Source: Leptolyngbya sp. BC1307 (lineage in GTDB: Bacteria > Cyanobacteriota > Cyanobacteriia > Phormidesmidales > Phormidesmidaceae). Taken from it: a stretch of 64,000 nt of DNA. Position 1 is the stretch's first letter. Each line of letters starts with the position of its first letter. Positions 1 through 8,404 of the stretch are shown piece by piece. The stretch spans positions 62,001-126,000 of the forward strand of contig NZ_NRTA01000003.1 in NCBI RefSeq assembly GCF_002286735.1, read 5' to 3'. The notes beneath the pieces were generated by a model. The model had not been told where the DNA came from. It did no database searches and saw nothing but the letters and a program-made list of their open reading frames with translations. Made by a program: the position numbers and the translations under genes.

Positions 1-30
1 TGATTCGGCCCTATCTGTACCCTTATTAAA

Positions 31-86
31 TTTATCTGACTGGCTTTATCTGGCTAGCTTTATCTGGCTAGCTTTATTTGGCGTGG
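31..86. repeat. 14-bp tandem repeat, about 4 imperfect copies
   Basis: Four consecutive 14-bp units begin at 31, 45, 59 and 73. The second and third are identical (TTTATCTGGCTAGC); the first differs at two positions and the fourth is more diverged. The fourth copy contains the stop codon and last codons of the minus-strand transferase gene, so the array seems to have grown outward from the gene's 3' end. Confidence 0.85.
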
Positions 87-1138
87 CGCATTGCCCGCCA
101 CCCGGTGTAGCTCAGCAGTACGGTAGAGGCAAAGGCAAAAGGAATGCCTGCCCGCAGCCCCGAAAAGGCCATAGCTAAGCTCCCTACCCATAGGGCCAGC
201 GCGTAAATAAACAGAACGGTAAAGCGATGTGAAAACCCAGCATTGAGCAGCCGGTGATGCAAATGGCGCTTATCAGCTACAAAAGGCGATAGTCCCCGGC
301 GCAGCCGCAGCAAAATCACCGTTGACATATCTAAAATGGGCACTGCCAGCGTCAGTGAGGGCAGCAGCACCGCTACCGTCGTCACCCCTTTCACTAAGCC
401 AATTACGCCAACACCGGCCAGGGTGAAGCCAATAAAGTAGGCCCCGCCATCGCCCATGAAAATCTGCGCCGGGTTAAAGTTGTAGCGCAAAAAGGCCAGT
501 GAGCCGCCAGCTAGGGCTGCGGCAATCAGCGCGGCGGCTGGCTGTCCCATATACAGGCTAACGACGGCCAGCACCACCGCTGCAATGCCCGACACCCCAG
601 CGGCTAATCCATCTAATCCATCAATCCAGTTGATGGCATTGGCCATACCCACTAGCCAGAATATGGTCACAATTAGGCTCAGCCAGTCTGGCAGTTGCGT
701 AATGCCGTTACCCACTAGGGGAATGGTCAAAAAATGAATATCGACACCAACATACCAGGCGATCGCCGCCACCGCAGACTGCATAACCAGCCGACTGATT
801 GCCGAGAGTCCGAACAGATCGTCAATGAGGCCAATCAGAAAAAAGGCTAGGCCGCCCAGCGTCACGCCCCAGATAGAATAGTCAGCGACTCGATCTAGGG
901 GCTCGCCATCGACGCTGGTGAACCCGCCTGAGGCCCACACCATTAGCAACGCCGCTAAAACACCCACAAAAATTGAAACACCGCCCAGTCTTACCATGGG
1001 TTGAGTATGGACTTTTCGGTTGCCAGGCAAATCGACTCTGCCGCTAGCGAGCCCGGCCTTTTTAACCAATGGAGTCAGTAGCAGAACTATGATTGCTGAT
1101 ACGGCAAAAGCGAGCAGATGATAGAACGGGAACGCCAT
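74..1138 (-). CDS. wecA: MraY/WecA-family undecaprenyl-phosphate sugar-1-phosphate transferase
   Basis: An integral membrane enzyme that moves a HexNAc-1-phosphate from UDP-sugar to undecaprenyl phosphate, the first lipid-linked step of cell-surface polysaccharide synthesis. With the start at 1138 the protein has 354 residues and about ten hydrophobic helices. Family motifs are in order: LIDD (about 104-107), the NWIDGLDG loop (170-177), MGDGG (228-232) and the HLHH cytoplasmic loop (292-295). This histidine loop favours the WecA/TagO branch over true MraY. The frame is open 44 codons further upstream, but that stretch is polar and serine-rich and precedes the first transmembrane helix, so the later ATG was chosen. 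A wecB epimerase lies 13 kb away. The exact sugar substrate cannot be read from the sequence. Confidence 0.9.
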   Translation of the reverse strand: MAFPFYHLLAFAVSAIIVLLLTPLVKKAGLASGRVDLPGNRKVHTQPMVRLGGVSIFVGVLAALLMVWASGGFTSVDGEPLDRVADYSIWGVTLGGLAFFLIGLIDDLFGLSAISRLVMQSAVAAIAWYVGVDIHFLTIPLVGNGITQLPDWLSLIVTIFWLVGMANAINWIDGLDGLAAGVSGIAAVVLAVVSLYMGQPAAALIAAALAGGSLAFLRYNFNPAQIFMGDGGAYFIGFTLAGVGVIGLVKGVTTVAVLLPSLTLAVPILDMSTVILLRLRRGLSPFVADKRHLHHRLLNAGFSHRFTVLFIYALALWVGSLAMAFSGLRAGIPFAFASTVLLSYTGWRAMRHAK

Positions 1139-1411
1139 CAGAAGCAGGTCATGTAGGGTGGGCAATGCTGTCACCCCTTCTCTACCACTTGCTACAAGCT
1201 CAACAAGTACAGAGCTGGACCTTCTTGAGGATTTTGACCCGGCGACGCGCTTTACGATCGGGTGAGCCAAAAAGCTAACTGCTGGCAGTGACCAACCAGG
1301 AATATACCGCAGTCGTTCAGGAGAAGGGGTTTTAGGTCTACTCGGCGACAGTATACCCCTTTACCATTTACCTGAAGCAAGAAAATTATCAACGGTTTCT
1401 CATATAGAGAG

Positions 1412-1452
1412 AGTCCGCTAGATACAGTCCGCTAGATACAGTCCACTACACC
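1412..1452. repeat. 14-bp tandem repeat at the glyA 3' end
   Basis: Two identical 14-bp units (AGTCCGCTAGATAC) at 1412 and 1426 are followed by a diverged third copy from 1440 that contains the glyA stop codon (1446-1448). The geometry matches the repeat at the 3' end of the upstream transferase gene. Confidence 0.85.
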
Positions 1453-2729
1453 AGCGCAGGCTCAGCTACCTGTAAGTGAGGGTAAAGCGGAAAGCGATCG
1501 CACAGCGCCCCTACCCGTCGCCGACAGTCACTCGCGACCGCGCTATCGTCCGGGCTAAGTAAGCAGTCAGCCAAAATATTCGCAATCTCGACGAACTCGG
1601 ATTCACCCATGCCCCGCGTCGTCATGGCTGGCGTCCCCAAACGCAGCCCGCTGGTGACAAACGGCGACTCTGGATCAAAGGGCACTGTATTTTTATTCGC
1701 CGTGATATTGACCTGGCTGACCAGGGCATCGGCACGCTTACCGGTCATGCCAATCGAGCGTAAGTCCATCAGCACCAGGTGATTGTCAGTGCCGTCAGAG
1801 ACAACTTTAATCCCACGCTTTTGCAGCTGAGCAGCTAATGCCTGGGCGTTTTTGATCACCTGCTGGCAGTAGCTCTGAAAGTCAGGGCTGAGCGCCTCGC
1901 CGAAAGCGACTGCCTTGCCCGCGATCACATGCTCTAAAGGCCCGCCCTGACTGCCGGGGAATACCGCCTTATCAAACTTTTTGCCCAGCGCTTCGTCATT
2001 GGTGAGAATTAGCCCACCACGCGGCCCTCGCAAGGTTTTATGAGTGGTGGTGGTGACGACATGGCAGTGAGGCAGCGGATTGGGATGGCAGCCGGTAGCC
2101 ACTAGCCCAGCAATATGGGCAATGTCGGCCATCAGGTATGCGCCCACTTCATCGGCGATCGCTCTGAACCGATCAAAGTGAATTGTCCGAGGGTAAGCCG
2201 AATAGCCACAGATAATCATCTTCGGCTGGTGCTCTAAGGCAATTTTACGAATCTCGTCAAAGTCGAGTTGCTCAGTTTCGCGGCTAACGCCGTACTGCAC
2301 CACGTTAAACCACTTGCCTGAAAAGTTGACGGAGGAGCCGTGGGTGAGGTGACCGCCGTGGGATAAATCCATCCCCAGAATGGTGTCGCCAGGTTTGAGC
2401 AGGGCCAGAAATACTGCAAAGTTGGCCTGAGCGCCTGAGTGCGGCTGCACATTGGCATGAGCCGCGCCAAAGAGCTGCTTAACCCGGTCTATCGCTAGCT
2501 GCTCAGCGCGATCAATAAACTCGCAGCCGCCGTAATAGCGCTTACCCGGCAGCCCTTCGGCGTACTTATTAGTCAGCACAGACCCTTGCGCTGCCATCAC
2601 TGCCGGAGAGGTAAAGTTTTCACTGGCAATTAGCTCCAGGTGGGTCTGCTGGCGGTTTAGCTCCTGGTCAATAATAGCGGCGATCGCCGGGTCGCCCTGC
2701 TGCAAAAAGTCAACGTTAGCCTTTGTCAT
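1446..2729 (-). CDS. glyA: serine hydroxymethyltransferase
   Basis: A cytoplasmic PLP enzyme that interconverts serine plus tetrahydrofolate with glycine plus 5,10-methylene-tetrahydrofolate. It feeds one-carbon units to purine, thymidylate (ThyX at 24.9 kb) and methionine synthesis. The 427 residues match the family length. The PLP lysine lies in the [10 protein letters not shown] motif (Lys231), and the N-terminal substrate region with LIASENF is present at about 33-39. The gene stands alone, transcribed away from crtB, with a 1 kb non-coding region on its 5' side and a short tandem repeat on its stop codon. Confidence 0.98.
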   Translation of the reverse strand: MTKANVDFLQQGDPAIAAIIDQELNRQQTHLELIASENFTSPAVMAAQGSVLTNKYAEGLPGKRYYGGCEFIDRAEQLAIDRVKQLFGAAHANVQPHSGAQANFAVFLALLKPGDTILGMDLSHGGHLTHGSSVNFSGKWFNVVQYGVSRETEQLDFDEIRKIALEHQPKMIICGYSAYPRTIHFDRFRAIADEVGAYLMADIAHIAGLVATGCHPNPLPHCHVVTTTTHKTLRGPRGGLILTNDEALGKKFDKAVFPGSQGGPLEHVIAGKAVAFGEALSPDFQSYCQQVIKNAQALAAQLQKRGIKVVSDGTDNHLVLMDLRSIGMTGKRADALVSQVNITANKNTVPFDPESPFVTSGLRLGTPAMTTRGMGESEFVEIANILADCLLSPDDSAVASDCRRRVGALCDRFPLYPHLQVAEPALV

Positions 2730-3494
2730 CTGCTTACCCTCTCGATATAACTAAACCCTTGCCCGGCAATGCACGCAAAAAATACGCCAGACGCCCATAC
2801 CCCTCAGCAGCTTATCAAACAGTCAGCTTGTAGGCCCTTAAAAGCCGCTGGAAACCTACAAAGCCATCAAAAAACCGATCCAAACTTGCGATGAACCTTT
2901 TGAGTCATGGCTTTTACGAGGTCTTCACATGAGGGTTTTATGATAGCCTGCCGCCTACCTGGACTGACGGGCCAACCACTATCAATTCCATGTTTTTCCT
3001 TCATAGAAGGCAATCAGCAAGCTGGATAGATGGCTGGTTTTTCTCAGCTATGGCCTGTGAAGCGATTAGAGAAACTCAGAATATCTGCCAAAATGTAACG
3101 CTTTGAAACATATAATGAGGAAATTACGCATTGTTGAGCGCGTGTATCGACGCCCTCATGCCTGGCCGCTGTAAATAGCTGCTGTTGCCTGTCAAAGTCC
3201 GGCGCTCAGGGGCCGTTCTTAGAGGCAGCTCTCTCGTCGTACGGTCCCAGATTAACCTCACCTGACAACCCTTGCTCGAAGAAACTTACTCAAAAAAACT
3301 TGCCCAACCGGCCTTAACCCTGAAGAGGCTGCATGCCCCCGTCTTTAGTCTTGGCGTTAAGCCTAAATGAAGGGGCTAGGAAGACTCGGCTGCGAGCAAC
3401 GGTATAGAACTAGCCCAGCGGCACTGTTGGCGTATAAAGTAATGAAAGCGATGCGCTTGGTATTTACCGCTTTGGCCCAGTCGCCAACTTTAGC

Positions 3495-3532
3495 AAGCCC
3501 GCTTAGGAAAGCGTTTCTGAGTGGGCGGGCTT
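3495..3532. other. long hairpin in the crtB leader region
   Basis: AAGCCCGC (3495-3502) pairs with GCGGGCTT (3525-3532). Inside it, CTTAGGAA pairs with TTCTGAG-type sequence including G-U pairs, leaving a short loop and a small asymmetric bulge, for about 15 pairs in all. No T-run follows, so it is not an obvious intrinsic terminator. It may be an mRNA leader structure of crtB or a small interspersed hairpin element. Confidence 0.55.
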
Positions 3533-3668
3533 ACGGCTGTCAGTTCACAGCGCTTGGCTTGCTAGCACAGTCCTCGATTACAAAATCTTTGTTTTTTTGG
3601 GCCAGCGGTTCGGTCGAAGGCAATCCTCGGCCAGAGGCGGCTTGCGATATCAGACTCTACTCCCAACA

Positions 3669-3700
3669 GCTTTGGCTAGATTGGGCTTTGGCTAGATTGG
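3669..3700. repeat. perfect 16-bp tandem duplication upstream of crtB
   Basis: The 16-mer GCTTTGGCTAGATTGG occurs twice head to tail, at 3669-3684 and 3685-3700. It ends 40 bp before the crtB start and shares the core TGGCTAG with the 14-bp repeat at the left end of the window. Confidence 0.9.
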
Positions 3701-3740
3701 CCACCTGCTACTGTTCATTTTTTTCCAGTTTGAGGCGTTG

Positions 3741-4676
3741 ATGCTGCAACTGACCCATCCTTCAACTACTGCCATTCCTAAGTGTGTCACGCTTCAGGAG
3801 TCTTACGAGCAGTGCCGTCAAATCACCGCAGAGTGTTCTAAAACGTTTTACATGGGAACGCTGCTCATGCCTGAGGCTAAGCGCCGGGCAATCTGGGCTA
3901 TTTACGTTTGGTGCAGGCGTACTGACGAACTGGTCGATGGACCCCAGGCAAAGTTCACTACCGAAAGCACCTTAGATCACTGGGAGTCTCAGCTAGAGAT
4001 GCTGTTTTCGGGCCATCCAAAAGATGACCTCGATGTGGCCATGGTCGATACGCTAGAGCGATTCGATCTAGATATTCAGCCTTTTAGAGACATGATTGCG
4101 GGTCAGCGAATGGATCTGCACCGATCGCGCTATGAGACCTTTGATGAGCTGAAGCTCTACTGCTACCGGGTGGCGGGCACGGTGGGTCTGATGTCTACTA
4201 CGGTGATGGGAATGGATACCGCCATTAACGCTGCGCCCTGGCGACGGCTAAACCCAGTGGCACCCCCCATCAAAGAGGCGGTTTCGCTCGGCATTGCCAA
4301 TCAGCTCACTAATATTTTGCGAGATGTAGGGGAAGATGCCAGACGCGATCGCATCTATCTACCCCTAGAAGATCTGGCCCTGTTTGACTATACCGAAGAA
4401 GATCTGTTCAACGGGGTGATTGATGATCGCTGGCGGGCGCTGATGCGGTTTCAAATCCAGCGATCGCTTAAATATTATCAAGAAGCCGAGAGCGGCATCG
4501 GTAGGCTGCACCCCAATGCACGCTGGCCCGTCTGGTCAGCCTTGATGCTTTACCGCAAAATCTTAAACGTAATTGTTGAAAACGACTACGACGTCTTTAA
4601 TCGCAGGGCCTTTGTTCCTAAAACTCGTAAGCTGCTATGCCTACCGCAAGCGCTGGTCCGAGCGAGAGTCTCTTAG
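3741..4676 (+). CDS. crtB: 15-cis-phytoene synthase
   Basis: Condenses two geranylgeranyl diphosphates to phytoene, the committed step of carotenoid synthesis; peripheral to the thylakoid membrane. The protein has 311 residues. The first aspartate-rich motif DELVD is at about 62-66 and the second, within NILRDVGED, at about 191-199, followed by DRIYLP, all typical of squalene/phytoene synthases. The ATG at 3741 was preferred over the TTG immediately before it. In many cyanobacteria crtB follows the desaturase gene crtP/pds; here it stands alone behind a long non-coding region, so it must have its own promoter. It ends 140 bp before the convergent RNA-binding protein gene. Confidence 0.97.
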   Translation: MLQLTHPSTTAIPKCVTLQESYEQCRQITAECSKTFYMGTLLMPEAKRRAIWAIYVWCRRTDELVDGPQAKFTTESTLDHWESQLEMLFSGHPKDDLDVAMVDTLERFDLDIQPFRDMIAGQRMDLHRSRYETFDELKLYCYRVAGTVGLMSTTVMGMDTAINAAPWRRLNPVAPPIKEAVSLGIANQLTNILRDVGEDARRDRIYLPLEDLALFDYTEEDLFNGVIDDRWRALMRFQIQRSLKYYQEAESGIGRLHPNARWPVWSALMLYRKILNVIVENDYDVFNRRAFVPKTRKLLCLPQALVRARVS

Positions 4677-4738
4677 CGCTTCAAGAGGCAACCCCTTATA
4701 AACAAATGGCCAGAAAAATGGATAAAAAAAGCCCAAAC

Positions 4739-4768
4739 AAAAAAGGCAGACTGATTTGACAGACTGCC
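4739..4768 (-). terminator. intrinsic terminator of the RRM protein gene
   Basis: A 9-bp stem with one A-A mismatch (4745-4753 with 4760-4768, loop of six) is followed on the minus strand by six T (4739-4744). It lies about 50 bp after the stop codon of the RNA-binding protein gene and faces the 3' end of crtB. Confidence 0.8.
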
Positions 4769-4816
4769 CTGATGGGTACGCAATAGGGAATGACTTAAAA
4801 ATCGATGGCCAAAAAT

Positions 4817-5269
4817 CTAGGAAGGGGTAGTCTGTGCAGCTAACATTTCCTTTAGCTTTGCCAAATCCTGCGCCCAGCGAGGATCGGGTTCTGCAGAAGC
4901 CGTTTGAGTTTCAGAGACGACAGTATTAGTATTAGAATTGCCACGACGAGCGGCCTTTTTGCTACCGCTGCTGCGACGGCTACCGCCTTCACCTGACTCC
5001 TCATCGCCTTCCTTATTGGTGCGGGGCATGGCTTTTTCAACCTTTAGCGTAGCGTCTTGAAGCGAATAGCCGTTATATTTTTCGACGAGAGCATCTGCAA
5101 TTTCGTCAGTTTTAGCGGTGACAAAACCAAAGCCTCGACATTTTCCAGTCTTGCGATCTGAAATCAGCTTCACAGAGACCAAATTGTCGGTTTCTTCAGC
5201 AAAGATAGCTTCAAATGCTTCGTGCTCCAAGTCTCTAGGCAAATTGCCAAAATATAGACGAACTGACAT
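4817..5269 (-). CDS. RRM-type RNA-binding protein
   Basis: A single RNA-recognition-motif protein of the cyanobacterial Rbp group, probably binding mRNA or small RNA in the cytoplasm; in relatives, members of this group are often cold-inducible or guide mRNAs. RNP2 is LYFGNL (5-10) and RNP1 is KCRGFGFV (43-50); the RRM fills residues 2-80. The tail (about 85-150) is low-complexity: a Ser/Arg/Lys/Gly basic stretch, then an acidic, glutamine-containing end, rather than the short glycine-rich tail of RbpA proteins. It is monocistronic, with its own intrinsic terminator and a 640 bp non-coding 5' region. Confidence 0.93.
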   Translation of the reverse strand: MSVRLYFGNLPRDLEHEAFEAIFAEETDNLVSVKLISDRKTGKCRGFGFVTAKTDEIADALVEKYNGYSLQDATLKVEKAMPRTNKEGDEESGEGGSRRSSGSKKAARRGNSNTNTVVSETQTASAEPDPRWAQDLAKLKEMLAAQTTPS

Positions 5270-5909
5270 GGGGGTGACCTCTAGTTTCTAAATTTAACAA
5301 CAAGCCTCAGGAGCGCTCAGAAGTAATCCGCTGATGATGCTTTACCCGTGGAAGTATGAAAAACTTTCTATCGCAACGTCTCTTGAAAGACCAGTTCGGT
5401 CTTTGACAACCCATACCAGCTTGCCTAGACCTCTCCTGTCCGCCCTACTCAACCGGTTAACAAGACTTCTGCGCAGCCTCACTCTCAACAACGATAGCCT
5501 TATAGCTCCATACTCAGCCTATCATTTGAGAGGAAGGATTCATTTCTTACTTGACCTTCACTAAAGTATCACGATGTCTGTAGCCAGACCAGACGATCAA
5601 GCCAGCTAAGAGAAGCGCTGAACCCTCGAAATGCTCCCTGCACTGGGCTTTTTGTGAGGCCGCTACAGCGTTAGTAGTTTAGAGAGAAAATCGGCCAAAA
5701 TAAAAACCAGCCGATCAAACCGGCTGGCTCATTATGCTGTGTTGAGAGTAGGAGAACCCGCGCCTGAAGATTAAGCTGGCTGACTATGAAAACATCGCTG
5801 CCCGGCTTACTTTCTAGACTTAACAAGTTCCTACGCGAAACATAACATTATTTTATATATTTCGCAACATTTCTTTATGCTTCCGCCAGGCTGACGACCT
5901 TCCTGGGCA
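5270..5909. other. non-coding region between the RRM gene and the M48-type gene
   Basis: The left part is presumably the promoter and leader of the minus-strand RRM gene. The right part is the 3' flank of the M48-type gene and contains an intrinsic terminator at 5702-5727. A 76-codon plus-strand open frame at 5334-5564 has no ribosome-binding site or recognisable domain and is not called. Confidence 0.5.
5702..5727 (-). terminator. intrinsic terminator downstream of the M48-type gene
   Basis: CCAGCCG (5707-5713) and CGGCTGG (5721-5727) form a perfect 7-bp GC-rich stem with a 7-nt loop. On the minus strand it is followed by five T, an A and four more T. It lies about 180 bp after the stop codon of the M48-type gene, implying a long 3' UTR. 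Confidence 0.75.
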
Positions 5910-8255
5910 TTAGCTGCTGCTTTGGATTAACAGGCAGAGTCCCAGTCCGCAGGCGGCGATCGCTAGCAGCAATGAGTGAATCGGATGAGCCGCTTGAATT
6001 AAGCTACCGTTCGAGCTGTTGTTGTCTAATCGAATTTTGTCAATATCTAACCAGGGCTGATTTCCCCGGCGAAACCAACCGAGTACTTGAACGGACTGTC
6101 CGAACCAAGCAGCGGGTTTGCGGCCTAACCCAATGACATTGCCCAGCGGGCCAAGCGCTGTGAAGAAGTGGAGCTTGAGCAAGCCAGATGACGTTTTTAG
6201 CAGCAGATCCTGGCCTAGCCAGTTGGCCAGTTCAGGTCTGCCGGTGACTGTTCCGGAGAGTCTGGCCGGCAGGCTATTCGACGGCAATAGGTCAGGGTCA
6301 TTTACCCAGTCAGGCAACGCTTGGGTAGGCGGCATCGCATAAGACAGATCGGGAAAGAAACGATTGATGCGCAGCGCTGTACCTACCCCTAAGCCTAGCA
6401 GCAGGCAGCATTGAAATAGCCCGATGTCTTGGTTCATCCAGGCTAGCACTTGCCAATCGAGCAGCTGAGCAAGGGCACCGACCAGCCATAGCCCCAGCCC
6501 GGTAGCTACCCCTATTGCCAGGCCAAAAAAAGGCGTTCCCTGGCTGATGAGCTGAGACCAGTCTGAGGCTGAGAGCCCTTTACGGCGCGGGGGTACCTCT
6601 ATCTGCATTTCTAAATCTAGCTGCCAGTGTTTGGCATAGGCCATAACCAGCCGCAGGCGATCGCCCAGTGGCGGCTGAGCAGCTCGTACACTCATCCAAT
6701 CTCGTAACGGATTGAGACTATCCCAGGCGTATAGCTGGCCCAACGGTAAGCTGCCGTAAAGCTGCTGGCGAGACAGATCGGCAGAGACGGGTAATAGCAA
6801 GGCTAGGCTCTCTATTAAGGGAAGTGTGTAGCCCTGCTGTTCAACGCTGGCCGCTAGAGCGAAAGACAGCTTGGCCAGAGCCCGGGCAAGACCGTTGGGG
6901 TTACCGGTGATTTCTGCTGCATCGCGATCGCCGTAGTAGGTTCGTACTCGGCTCGGCCAGAGCCCCGGCAGTCGCATCAGCCAAAAAATGCTGTAGCTCA
7001 AGTTAGCTAGGGTGCCCGCTGCGATTTTGATCGGTTTAGGCTTACCGGCCCCCCACAGCGCTAGCTGCCAGTAAGCCTGATGAAATAGCTGAAGAATTAG
7101 GCTCTGAGCTGAGAGCAGCGGCCAGTACCAGACCTTCCAGTGAGAAATTTCATAGGCGACCAGCGCTGCAATCTCATCGGCGGCTAGCTGAGAGAGCAAC
7201 CCCTGAGAGACCACCAGCCTGGCCTGGCGCGGATGCCAGCCGTAAGAAAAGATCAGCGGCACCTCAGTAGGTAACTGCCACAGCGTAGGCAGTTGCCAGC
7301 GGCGCTGCTGACACTGTCTACTCAGAAGGGTCACCGCCTCTGCCGAATAGGTACGCAACTGCTGGCTAGAAAGGGGTTGCCTATCGGCTGTTGCCTGTAG
7401 CCAAATATCCCACAGCCAGGGAGAGGCGATCGCAATGCCAACCAGACTGCCTAGAAGCACCCAGGCAGAGTTCAGAAAAGTCGCCGGTATTTGACTGACG
7501 CCAAACGGCAAAATGCTGTCTAGAAAGTTTAGATAGCCATTGGTTAGCGCGATCGCACCGTAAATTAAAGAGCGCAGGAAAAAATAAAAGGCAATTGCGC
7601 CGCCGATCTGCGCCGTTCGTAGCTGGCCGCGCTTGAGTTTTCCGAGCGAGCGCCCCTGGGCCAGGCGACCTGCGTAAACCCGTTGGTAGCCCGCCTCTGA
7701 GTCCGCTGCTTGAGAGGGTTTGCTCTCGTCTTGTAAAGCTGTGACTGCCCTATCCTCATCGGTTGGGGCCGCTGCAATCTCACCATTGAGATAGGCATAG
7801 TGAAACATAGAGACTTGAGCATCTGAGCGCTCATCGGCCTGATCAGCCTGACTGTCGGATTGACCGACTGGCAACGGTTTGGCTAAATCAAGCTCAGGCT
7901 GACGAGCTTGGGAGGGGGGTGCGATCGCCTCATCGGGCGCAATTGGCTGAAAGCCGCTGAGATTTTGGATCGGTTGAGTAATCTGGCGCTCAATTTTGGT
8001 GAGAATAGCGGCTGCCCACTGCTGCGCGGCTAATTTTGGGCTCTGGCTGATTTCTTGACAGAGCGATCGCGCCCTCTGCCAGTCTTTTTGGGCCATGTAA
8101 GTGCGCACCAAACCCATCTTGGCCTTCATCCGATAAGCCTGATTGGTCGTACGGCTCAGCTGTGACAGGGACGCTGTCGCCTGCTCGTAAGCCCCCTGCT
8201 GATAGGCAGTCATCCCCGTTTTGAGCAATTGTTCTAACTCTGCTACAGCTGTCAT
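5910..8255 (-). CDS. M48-type peptidase-like membrane protein with altered HExxH motif
   Basis: A 781-residue protein. Residues 1-100 look like helical TPR-type repeats, 100-200 form an acidic, proline/glutamine-rich linker, two or more membrane segments follow at about 210-285, and an M48 (HtpX/Ste24-like) peptidase region spans about 290-540. Two further membrane segments and a small beta-rich domain follow near the C-terminus. In the peptidase region the expected zinc motif HExxH reads YEISH (368-372), so the first zinc ligand is tyrosine; the distal glutamate-containing segment (about 445) is still recognisable as GDRDAAEI. Loss of one His would normally abolish zinc proteolysis, so a non-catalytic or differently ligated role is possible. 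The TAT codon is one transition away from His. The substrate is unknown. Confidence 0.75.
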   Translation of the reverse strand: MTAVAELEQLLKTGMTAYQQGAYEQATASLSQLSRTTNQAYRMKAKMGLVRTYMAQKDWQRARSLCQEISQSPKLAAQQWAAAILTKIERQITQPIQNLSGFQPIAPDEAIAPPSQARQPELDLAKPLPVGQSDSQADQADERSDAQVSMFHYAYLNGEIAAAPTDEDRAVTALQDESKPSQAADSEAGYQRVYAGRLAQGRSLGKLKRGQLRTAQIGGAIAFYFFLRSLIYGAIALTNGYLNFLDSILPFGVSQIPATFLNSAWVLLGSLVGIAIASPWLWDIWLQATADRQPLSSQQLRTYSAEAVTLLSRQCQQRRWQLPTLWQLPTEVPLIFSYGWHPRQARLVVSQGLLSQLAADEIAALVAYEISHWKVWYWPLLSAQSLILQLFHQAYWQLALWGAGKPKPIKIAAGTLANLSYSIFWLMRLPGLWPSRVRTYYGDRDAAEITGNPNGLARALAKLSFALAASVEQQGYTLPLIESLALLLPVSADLSRQQLYGSLPLGQLYAWDSLNPLRDWMSVRAAQPPLGDRLRLVMAYAKHWQLDLEMQIEVPPRRKGLSASDWSQLISQGTPFFGLAIGVATGLGLWLVGALAQLLDWQVLAWMNQDIGLFQCCLLLGLGVGTALRINRFFPDLSYAMPPTQALPDWVNDPDLLPSNSLPARLSGTVTGRPELANWLGQDLLLKTSSGLLKLHFFTALGPLGNVIGLGRKPAAWFGQSVQVLGWFRRGNQPWLDIDKIRLDNNSSNGSLIQAAHPIHSLLLAIAACGLGLCLLIQSSS

Positions 8256-8404
8256 GGGCCTCTTAATCGGTAGCGTCTGATCAGGTGCCCACTGGCGGGC
8301 ACAGTTCAGAGTACGCAGATCCCGATGAAAGATAACCTCTCAACGCAGCCAGTAGCATTCACCGCTTTTCACTGCTTTCTTGTCAAAAGCTTGAACCTGG
8401 TCGG

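Larger units (their letters stand above)
2730..3740. other. 1 kb non-coding divergent region glyA/crtB with structured segment
   Basis: No convincing gene lies here. A consensus TATAAT is at 3111-3116. About 35 bases downstream a nested set of complementary pairs begins: GACGCC (3149-3154) with GGCGTT (3353-3358), CATGC (3157-3161) with GCATG (3331-3335), GGCCG (3164-3168) with CGGCC (3309-3313), and GGGGCCGT (3209-3216) with ACGGTCCC (3241-3248). That layout could be an RNA of about 200-240 nt, but no known RNA family was recognised. The region also carries the hairpin at 3495-3532 and a 16-bp duplication at 3669-3700. Confidence 0.4.

Noticed and set aside
3195-3215. AAAGTCCGG resembling the P4 region of RNase P RNA
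   Set aside because: The match is short and none of the other conserved RNase P elements is found downstream.
3367-3741. 124-codon plus-strand open frame before crtB
   Set aside because: No ribosome-binding site or recognisable domain; it crosses a long hairpin and a 16-bp tandem repeat and ends on the crtB start, so it looks like leader DNA.
5334-5564. 76-codon plus-strand open frame
   Set aside because: No ribosome-binding site, composition unlike neighbouring proteins, no domain.
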